This document shows positions 1-4,836 of a stretch of DNA of 5,004 nt, piece by piece (position 1 is the first letter of the stretch; the number at the start of each line of letters is the position of its first letter). The stretch is from contig JAJYGJ010000026.1 in the NCBI GenBank assembly GCA_021790695.1, positions 1-5,004 on the forward strand. The letters run 5' to 3'. A program made the position numbers and the translations under genes. This DNA is from Nitrospirota bacterium. Its GTDB lineage: Bacteria; Nitrospirota; Thermodesulfovibrionia; Thermodesulfovibrionales; JdFR-88. The notes under the pieces are model-generated. The model was given only the letters and a program-made list of their open reading frames with translations. It searched no databases and was not told the DNA's origin.

Positions 1-8
1 TCCGATCT
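1..8. other. Illumina adapter remnant at left contig end
   Basis: The first eight bases, TCCGATCT, are the 3' end of the standard Illumina adapter (which ends GCTCTTCCGATCT). The other end of the window carries the reverse-complement counterpart, AGATCGGAA. The ABC ATPase reading frame runs through these bases but would read Arg-Ser before the Walker B segment, so those residues are probably not biological. Biological sequence most likely starts at position 9. A chance match is possible for 8 bases alone, but much less so with the partner match at the far end. Confidence 0.85.
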
Positions 9-266
9 GGCGCACTCCTGCTGGACGAGCCTTTTTCCGCCCTGGACAGCGGCCTTCGCGCTGAAATGGGCAGACTGCTCTTGGAGATAAGGCGCGAGTT
101 CGGGGTCCCGGTTGTCCTTGTGACGCACGATATCCGGGAGGCGCGGGCCGTGGCCGACAAGCTGATCGTCTACTCGGGCGGCATGGTCGTCCAGACCGGC
201 AGCCCGCGTGAGGTGATGGAGCGGCCTGCGCGCGACGATATCGCAGAGCTTGTGGGGCTCCTGTAG
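3..266 (+). CDS. ABC transporter ATP-binding protein, molybdate/tungstate (ModC/WtpC/TupC)-like, 3' fragment
   Basis: This is the C-terminal part of an ABC-transporter nucleotide-binding subunit that hydrolyses ATP at the cytoplasmic face of an importer. The 5' end is lost at the contig edge, so Walker A, the Q-loop and the signature motif are missing. What remains starts at Walker B (LLLDEP, Asp at 24-26 and catalytic Glu at 27-29), followed by the D-loop (SALD) and the H-loop (VTHD, His at 126-128). The wording DEPFSALD, VVLVTHDIREA and the tail GSPREVMERP is typical of the molybdate/tungstate/sulfate (CysA/ModC) branch. The protein ends soon after that tail with no TOBE/Mop domain, as in the short ModC, WtpC or TupC forms. 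It converges on the Mo/W enzyme gene fdhA, which supports a metal-oxyanion role, but sulfate, iron or another substrate cannot be excluded. The ABC family is near certain; the substrate is inferred. Confidence 0.85.
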   Translation, partial: RSGALLLDEPFSALDSGLRAEMGRLLLEIRREFGVPVVLVTHDIREARAVADKLIVYSGGMVVQTGSPREVMERPARDDIAELVGLL

Positions 267-274
267 GAGTCGAT

Positions 275-341
275 TAGAACCTATCGCAACAGACGCCGGT
301 CAGGAACCTGTCTCAAGATCGATTCTGAAGCGAAGGTTCTA
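275..341. repeat. Long-range inverted repeat in the convergent gap, overlapping the fdhA stop codon
   Basis: TAGAACCT (275-282) is matched by its perfect reverse complement AGGTTCTA (334-341). After a one-base bulge at 283 the stem extends with TCGC (284-287) against GCGA (330-333), giving 12 pairs around a 42-base loop. The right arm includes the fdhA stop codon (339-341 on the minus strand). On the + strand the arm is followed by GGCC and then TTTT (346-349), so it could serve as a weak terminator for the ABC gene. The large loop and short T run make this uncertain. No gene is seen in the 267-338 gap. Confidence 0.4.
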
Positions 342-3047
342 GGCCTTTTCTATCCTCACCGCGCAGGCCTTGTACTCCGGCGTGCCCGCTATCGGGTCCC
401 TGTGCGGGGACGTAAGGATATTCGTAAGCGCGTCCTGGTGATGGAAGGAGAGAAACACGTTTCCCTCCTGCGAACGGTCAAAAACCTTCGCCTTGACCTT
501 TATCTCCCCCCGGCGTGAGACGACCCGGACCATGTCCCCATCGTCTATCCCGAGTTTCGCGGCGTCGGCCGGTGAGATCTCCAGCAACTCCTCCGGGTAC
601 ATCTCGGCAATCCCTTTTACGCGCCTTGTCATCGAGCCGTTGTTGTAGTGCTCGCGCCTCCTGCCCGTTATGAGAATAAACGGGTATTGCGCATCCGGGG
701 TCTCCGCCGGGCCTTTATGCTCCAGGGCGACGAACCTGGCCCGTCCTCCCGGGCGGGCGAACGTCTCCTGGTAAAGCGTGGTCGTGCCGGGATGGTCCTT
801 TGTGGGACAGGGCCACTGGATACCGTCCCCTTCGAGCCGGGCGTAGCTTATGCCGCCGTATATGGGGGCCACGCCCGCGATCTCCTTCATGACCTCGGCG
901 GGACCGCTGTAATTCATCGGATAGCCCATCCTTGTGGATATCTCGCAGACCACCTGCCATTCCGCCATGCCCGCGACCGGCTCTATGGCCTTTCTTATCT
1001 TCTGTATGCGCCGCTCCCCGCTGGTGAACGTGCCGTCTTTTTCCGCGAAGCTGGCCCCGGGCAGAATGACGTGGGCAAATTTTGTAGTCTCAGTGGGGAA
1101 GATGTCCTGCACGACGAGGAATTCCAGCGCAGAGAGCGCCTCCCGTATGTGGTTTAAGTCCGGGTCGGTATGCGCGGGGTCCTCAGCCAGGATAAAGAGC
1201 CCCTTGAAGGCCCCCTTTTTCGCCTCGTCCAGCATTTCGACCGATTTAAGCCCCGGTTTTGAAGGCAGATTGGCCACACCCCATGCCTTTTCGAACTTTG
1301 CGCGGACCGCCGGATCCGTGACGGGCTGATATCCCGTGAAGGCAGTGGGCGTAGGCCCGATATCGGAGGCGCCCTGGACGTTGTTCTGCCCTCTTAAGGC
1401 CATGATCCCGGTGGCGGGCCTTCCTATGTGCCCGCAGACGAGGGCCAGGTTGGCGATGGCCATCGCGTTTTCCGTTCCGCTGCTGTGTTCGACCACGCCA
1501 AGACCGTACAGGATCATGGCGTTTTTGGCCCCGGCATAGGCGCGCGCGGCCCTGACCAGTTTTTCCTTCGAAACGCCGGTTATCTCCTCCACGCGCTCCG
1601 GGGTATATCCCTTGACCGCCTCCTTCAGCTCCTCGAAGCCCTCGGTCCTCTTTTCTATGAAATCCCTGTTATGGAGACCCTCTTCGAGTATCACGTGTAT
1701 AAGGCCGTTTAAGAGCGCGATGTTCGTTCCCGGTTTAAGATTGAGCCAGGGATCGGCGTATTTCGCAAGCTCGATCCTGCGCGGGTCGGCCACTATTATG
1801 CGCGCCCCCCGCCTGATGGCCTTGTTGACATGGAGCGATATCATGGGATGGGCCTCGGAGGTGTTGGAGCCGAAGATGAAAAGGGTGTCGGCGTCCTCGA
1901 TCTGATCGAACGAATTGCTGGCCGCTCCGGCCCCCAGAGAAGTGGCCAGACCGGCCACCGTGGGGGCGTGTCATATTCGGGCGCAGTTGTCCACGTTGTT
2001 GCTGCCCAGGGCAACCCGCACCCATTTGGAGACGAGATAGTTCTCCTCGTTGGTGCAGCGGGAGGAGGAAAAGGCGCCAAGGGCCTCGGGGCCGTATTTC
2101 TCTTTCAACTCCACGAAACGCCGGGCCACCAGGTCCAGGGCCTCATCCCAGGATGCCGGGCGGAACCCGTCGTTCTCCCGTATGAGAGGGGTGGTGAGCC
2201 TGTCCTTGTGATGGATGAAATCGTATCCGAAGCGCCCCTTTATGCAGAGGCTGCCACTGTTTACCGGGGACTCGTAATCGGACGTCACCTTGATCACCCT
2301 GCCGTGCTTCACGTTCAGATAGAAATTGCATCCCGTCCCGCAATATGAACATACGGTTTTGACCCTTTTTACCGATTGGCCCCTTCCGGCCCCGATGGAG
2401 GGTTTCTCCACGAGCGCGCCCGTGGGGCAGGCGGAGACGCACTGGCCGCAGAAGAGACAATTGTCCTTGTCCAGGGGTTTGCCGAAGGCGGTGTCCGGCT
2501 TCGCGTGAAAACCCCTGCCGGTCATGTCAATGGCGCCCTTGAGCACCACTTCCTTGCAGATATTCACGCACCGTCCGCACAATATGCATTTTTTCGGATC
2601 GAACGATATGAAGGGATTATTGTCCTTTACAGGCAGGTCCCATCGCTCCCCTTCGTAAAGAACGGGGGTGACGTCATACATATAGGCAAGGTCCTGCAGG
2701 GCGCAGTCACCCGACTTCTCGCAGCGCATGCAGTCGTTGGGGTGATTCGAAAGGATCAGGGAGAGGATGGTCTTCCTAAGCCCCGTCAGGTTTTCGCTTT
2801 CGGTCGTTATCTCCATCCCGTCCTGGATGGGGGTCGTGCAGGAGGAAAGCGCTCTGGGGATGCCTTTTATCTCCACCAGGCATAGCCTGCATGCGCCGTA
2901 AGGCTTCAGGCGCTCATCGAAGCAGAGGGTGGGAACGAATATGCCCGCCCGCCTGCACACCTCGAGGATTGTTTTGCCTTCCTCGCAATCTATCCCTTTG
3001 CCGTTTATGACGACTTTGATGAGTTTCGCTGCTGCCTTGCTTGCCAT
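339..3047 (-). CDS. fdhA: Formate dehydrogenase alpha subunit, selenocysteine-containing, NuoG-like N-terminus (TGA at 1971-1973 read as Sec)
   Basis: This is the molybdopterin (Mo or W) catalytic subunit of a cytoplasmic formate dehydrogenase, interconverting formate and CO2. The 902 codons are in one frame with a single internal TGA at codon 359. Domains in order: a 2Fe-2S ferredoxin-like domain (Cys42, 53, 56, 70); a NuoG-type His-Cys3 cluster motif (His102, Cys106, 109, 115); two 4Fe-4S motifs (Cys154/157/160/164 and Cys197/200/203/207); the molybdopterin-oxidoreductase 4Fe-4S motif (Cys233/236/240/268, followed by Lys270-Gly); the catalytic stretch NCARI-Sec-HAPTVAGL with Sec359-His360; the conserved GQNNVQGASDIG near 553-564; and the dinucleotide-binding C-terminal domain from about 788. 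Length and Sec position closely resemble the roughly 900-residue NAD(P)-linked FdhA of acetogens such as Moorella thermoacetica. I chose ATG 3045-3047 because AAAGGAG lies 12 bases upstream; a TTG at 3099-3101 would add 18 unconserved residues. No FdhB/NuoF-like partner, fdhD or accessory gene is adjacent. Calling tools that treat TGA as stop will split it into two pieces (1971-3101 and 339-1958). Confidence 0.96.
1930..1973 (-). promoter_or_regulatory. Selenocysteine UGA codon with bacterial SECIS-like hairpin
   Basis: Reading the minus strand, TGA is at 1973-1971. An upper stem follows: GTGGCC (1958-1953) pairs perfectly with GGCCAC (1947-1942) around the loop GGTCT (1952-1948). A lower stem pairs GCCCCC (1967-1962) with GGGGGC (1935-1930) across an internal loop of 3 and 6 bases. 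In the E. coli fdhF SECIS, which SelB binds, the loop also holds GGUC, and the GGT CTG codons fall at the same distance after UGA as here. The RNA is also coding sequence (HAPTVAGLATSLGAG). The combination of family position, spacing, loop sequence and paired stems supports recoding to selenocysteine by SelB and tRNA-Sec, genes not present in this window. Confidence 0.9.
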
Positions 3048-3125
3048 GAAACCTGCCGTCTCCTTTCGCGGAAAATCGAAACGGGAAACCGGTGACGCCA
3101 AAAGACTGCCGGTCCGGATCCTCCC

Positions 3126-3160
3126 CCGTTTATTTAATTTGTCCGTTTATTTTAACTTGT
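3126..3160. repeat. Tandem 17/18-bp repeat over the fdhA -10 region
   Basis: CCGTTTATTTAATTTGT (3126-3142) is followed directly by CCGTTTATTTTAACTTGT (3143-3160). The copies differ by one inserted T and one T-to-C change. The second copy overlaps the proposed -10 box of fdhA and the first covers the expected transcription start. This could be a pair of binding sites for a regulator, or simply a local duplication; the sequence matches no operator I recognise. Confidence 0.5.
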
Positions 3161-3178
3161 GGACGGGGAATTTCTCAA
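3149..3178 (-). promoter_or_regulatory. Candidate sigma70-type promoter of fdhA
   Basis: On the minus strand TTGAGA (3178-3173) is a -35 candidate, followed after 18 bases by TAAAAT (3154-3149) as a -10 candidate. Transcription would begin near 3142, giving a leader of about 95 bases to the fdhA ATG at 3047. The boxes differ from the TTGACA/TATAAT consensus at two and one positions. The AT-rich patch stands out in an otherwise GC-rich region. Nothing in the leader was recognised as a riboswitch. Confidence 0.45.
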
Positions 3179-3183
3179 ATTAA

Positions 3184-3203
3184 TTATCCGTGGACCGTGA
3201 TAA
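3184..3203. promoter_or_regulatory. Possible operator: inverted repeat TTATC-N10-GATAA
   Basis: TTATC (3184-3188) and GATAA (3199-3203) form a dyad with 5-bp arms, just upstream of the candidate fdhA -35 box. The arms are short and AT-rich, so chance is a real possibility. The position would suit a regulator of fdhA. The arms are too short to name a protein family. The rest of the 3048-3348 intergenic region contains no convincing gene. Confidence 0.2.
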
Positions 3204-3299
3204 AGTTTAATAATGCGTTTGCTCCCCCTCTTTCAATCGCGTTCTGCCCCGCACGTGTTAAAGTTGCGCCGGAATTGTTGGAAATGCCCGGGGGCGGGG

Positions 3300-3320
3300 C
3301 GGGCTGTAACCGATAGCCCG
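3300..3320 (+). other. Hairpin in the leader region of the YqgE-like gene
   Basis: CGGGCTGT (3300-3307) pairs with ATAGCCCG (3313-3320) in 8 pairs including one G-U, around the loop AACCG. It ends 28 bases before the ATG at 3349 and has no T run on either strand, so it is not a standard intrinsic terminator. It may be a leader structure of the downstream gene. No clear ribosome binding site or promoter is visible for that gene. Confidence 0.3.
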
Positions 3321-3348
3321 ACGGTCGAATTTGTGCTTTAATATAGCC

Positions 3349-4170
3349 ATGAAACCTGATTCGGGACACGGCCTCATGCATCCCCGGGCGAAAATGCTCA
3401 CGGCCGCCCTGTTCGTGATGTCTTTTTTGATCTCGTCTTTTTTGATCCCCCGTGTCGCGGCCGCCAGCGGCGCGGCCGCCAGTGGCGTAGCCTCGGGCGG
3501 GAGCCTTTACTCCAGCCTTTCCTCCCGGAGCGCCGAGATTCCCCGTGGACATCTTTTGCCTCCCGGTTCCGTCTCCGCCCTTTCCGCCGGAGAATTTCTT
3601 GTGGCGAGCAGGCAACTGGAAGACCCGGTCTTCGGCAAGTCCGTTATATTGATCATCAGTTACGATAAGAGCGGCGCGATGGGGCTCATCGTGAACCGGC
3701 CTTCGAAACTGCCCCTCTCGAAACTGTTCCCGAAGATCAAGGGTGTGCGGAAAAGGGGCGACCTGGTCTATATCGGCGGCCCGGTCCAGATGGACAAGCT
3801 GTTCCTGCTGGTGGCGGCGCCGCCGGCGACCAAGGGGCAGCCGGGCAAATCACTGAAGATTTTCGACAACGTCTACCTGAGCAGGGACACGGAGACCTTC
3901 CGGGAAATGGCCGGCAATGAAAAGGCGCAGTTTCACATATACGCCGGTTACGCCGGATGGGAGGCCGGACAGCTCGAATCGGAAATATCGCGCGGGGACT
4001 GGTATCTGGCCGCGGCCGACACCGGGACCATATTCAATGAACCGCCGGAGGGCATCTGGCCCCGCCTCATAGAGAAGGCCGGATTCGAGGTGCGGCAGCA
4101 AAAACCGGGTCTTTTGCTCACGGCCCGCTCGCGCGGCTCCAGACGGTGGTCCTTCCGAAGAGGGGAATGA
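3349..4170 (+). CDS. YqgE/AlgH family (DUF179) protein with N-terminal signal peptide
   Basis: The protein has 273 residues. The YqgE/AlgH fold spans about residues 79-245, with its hallmark segments: GEFLVASRQLEDPVFGKSVI (81-100), GAMGLIVNRP (109-118), GGPVQMDKLF (143-152) and YAGYAGWEAGQLESEI (198-213), then W219 and the IFNEPPEGIW stretch. The molecular function of this family is unknown. Typical members are about 190 residues, cytosolic and without an export signal. This one begins with basic residues, a hydrophobic run (about 17-36) ending in VAAA, and an Ala/Ser/Gly linker (37-52), so it looks exported; residues 25-34 contain a duplicated SFLI(S/P). ATG 3349 is used, but ATG 3376 would give a tidier signal peptide and TTG 3331 is also open; no start has a good Shine-Dalgarno. 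The basic C-terminal tail (257-273) lies antisense to the DUF2147 gene. The family call is firm; export is inferred. Confidence 0.88.
   Translation: MKPDSGHGLMHPRAKMLTAALFVMSFLISSFLIPRVAAASGAAASGVASGGSLYSSLSSRSAEIPRGHLLPPGSVSALSAGEFLVASRQLEDPVFGKSVILIISYDKSGAMGLIVNRPSKLPLSKLFPKIKGVRKRGDLVYIGGPVQMDKLFLLVAAPPATKGQPGKSLKIFDNVYLSRDTETFREMAGNEKAQFHIYAGYAGWEAGQLESEISRGDWYLAAADTGTIFNEPPEGIWPRLIEKAGFEVRQQKPGLLLTARSRGSRRWSFRRGE
3421..3450 (+). repeat. 15-bp tandem duplication in the signal-peptide coding region
   Basis: TCTTTTTTGATCTCG (3421-3435) is followed by TCTTTTTTGATCCCC (3436-3450), identical at 13 of 15 positions. Being 15 bp long it keeps the frame and duplicates the five residues SFLIS/SFLIP inside the hydrophobic core of the predicted signal peptide of the YqgE-like protein. 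Confidence 0.7.
3457..3486 (+). repeat. 15-bp tandem repeat encoding an Ala/Ser/Gly linker (YqgE-like gene)
   Basis: GCGGCCGCCAGCGGC (3457-3471) and GCGGCCGCCAGTGGC (3472-3486) are identical at 14 of 15 positions and encode repeated AAASG directly after the hydrophobic segment. In coding phase the unit GCCAGCGGCGCGGCC (3463-3477) differs at one base from the unit repeated on the opposite strand in the DUF2147 gene (4469-4513). Confidence 0.75.
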
Positions 4171-4615
4171 GGACATATCCCCTGAGCCGCAGCCGGTCGG
4201 GCGAAATGAGGACAATCCTGCCGGTGTAGGTATTTCCGCTCTTGGGGTCGTAGAGCCTGCCGCCGGTCCACCGGTTTTTACCGGCGAATGAGAAGCCTTC
4301 CATTATCCTGAGCCCCAGAATCCGCCTGCTCCGCAAGGCCGCCTCCGGGTTGTTGATGTCCGTCTTCGGTCCGCCTTTTGTCCATACTATCCGGCCGCAA
4401 TATTTGCCGCCGCAGCCGTAGATCCTTATTTCCGCGTCTTTCATGCGGTCCATCCAGACGCCTAGGATGGCCCCGCCGCTGGTGGCCCCGCCGCTGGCGG
4501 CCCCGCCGCTGGCGGCTATTGCGGACTGGGCGGCATATCCGCTGGCAGCCCCGCCGCTGATGGCATAGCCAAGAAAGGCGAAAAAAAGCAGGTAGAGGCC
4601 TATTTTTTTTGACAT
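4118..4615 (-). CDS. Secreted DUF2147 domain protein
   Basis: The protein has 165 residues. The N-terminus is a signal peptide: MSKK, a hydrophobic core (about 5-19) and small residues around 20-28. A low-complexity linker rich in ASGGA (about 19-49) follows. The DUF2147 domain runs from about 51 to 161: GVW near 52-54, YGCGGKYCGRIVW (66-78) with Cys68 and Cys73, DINNPEAALRSRRILGL (86-102), WTGGRLYDPKSGNTY (116-130), and LRLRGYVLIPLFGRTTVWSR ending at 161. Members are small exported proteins of unknown function with a predicted beta-rich fold. The two cysteines, shared with many relatives, could form a disulfide in the periplasm. ATG 4615 is preferred because it starts the KK-hydrophobic signal; a TTG at 4657 would add 14 residues, and neither has a clear Shine-Dalgarno. 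Its 3' end overlaps the convergent YqgE-like gene by 53 bp. Family and export signal are clear; function is unknown. Confidence 0.9.
   Translation of the reverse strand: MSKKIGLYLLFFAFLGYAISGGAASGYAAQSAIAASGGAASGGATSGGAILGVWMDRMKDAEIRIYGCGGKYCGRIVWTKGGPKTDINNPEAALRSRRILGLRIMEGFSFAGKNRWTGGRLYDPKSGNTYTGRIVLISPDRLRLRGYVLIPLFGRTTVWSRASGP
4469..4513 (-). repeat. Three tandem 15-bp units encoding ASGGA (DUF2147 gene)
   Basis: Three consecutive 15-bp units (4469-4483, 4484-4498, 4499-4513) read GCCAGCGGCGGGGCC on the coding strand. The last-translated unit differs only by an initial A, giving Thr. They encode ASGGA, ASGGA and TSGGA at residues 35-49. A degenerate copy at 4547-4561 (12 of 15 bases) encodes ISGGA at residues 19-23, inside the end of the signal peptide. 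Confidence 0.85.
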
Positions 4616-4711
4616 TGAAAAATTTTTTGATACGGCCCTCAAGTAACGGTTTAACAAAAACCGGGGCGTCCTCGTAATTTTATGGATTTTTAGAAAGCCA
4701 AGGGCCCCCTT

Positions 4712-4727
4712 TTGCCTTATAAGGCAA
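4712..4727. promoter_or_regulatory. Perfect 16-bp palindrome, candidate operator between the DUF2147 gene and cysK
   Basis: TTGCCTTATAAGGCAA is fully self-complementary with no spacer, flanked by T runs on both sides. It lies 125 bases before the cysK ATG and 97 bases before the DUF2147 ATG, about 50 bp upstream of the candidate cysK -10. With no loop it is a better fit to a dimeric regulator site than to a terminator. The regulator is unknown; a cysteine or sulfur regulator is only a guess from the neighbour. Confidence 0.45.
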
Positions 4728-4775
4728 TTTTATCCGCCCCGGCCGGTTATATCAATAAGGACCTGTTTGAAGAGG

Positions 4776-4781
4776 TATAAT
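4776..4781 (+). promoter_or_regulatory. Candidate -10 box (TATAAT) of the cysK promoter
   Basis: A perfect TATAAT lies 55 bases before the cysK ATG, so transcription would start near 4788. No good -35 hexamer is found 16-18 bases upstream (the 17-base position reads CAATAA), so the promoter may need an activator. An A/T hairpin (AAAAAT 4804-4809 with ATTTTT 4816-4821) lies in the leader just before the ribosome binding site. Confidence 0.45.
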
Positions 4782-4836
4782 TTCAGAAAAATGGCGTATC
4801 CCGAAAAATGAGAGAATTTTTAAGGGGGAAGGCGCA

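Noticed and set aside
275..341. Integron attC site
   Set aside because: The arms do not fit the conserved RYYYAAC/GTTRRRY core sites and no gene cassette or integrase is nearby.
1959..1973. fdhA as a pseudogene with a nonsense mutation
   Set aside because: The TGA is at the exact Sec position of the family, the frame is intact for all 902 codons, and a SECIS-like hairpin follows immediately.
648..2885. Long plus-strand open frames inside fdhA (648-1157, 934-1329, 1830-2348, 2376-2885)
   Set aside because: They lie opposite a gene with unmistakable family motifs along its whole length, have no recognisable domains, and are expected by chance in GC-rich sequence.
3048..3101. TTG start at 3099-3101 adding 18 residues to FdhA
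   Set aside because: The extra residues do not resemble the FdhA N-terminus, and the AAAGGAG ribosome binding site lies inside this extension, upstream of ATG 3047.
3247..3272. Sigma54 promoter (GCACG ... TTGC) before the YqgE-like gene
   Set aside because: The GC element is too far from the TTGC element for a -24/-12 promoter, with 8 bases between GCACG and TTGC and an imperfect -24 box.
3184..3615. Minus-strand open frame of 143 codons over the intergenic region and the start of the YqgE-like gene
   Set aside because: It is low-complexity Gly/Arg/Lys-rich sequence without family motifs and overlaps the signal-peptide region of a better-supported gene.
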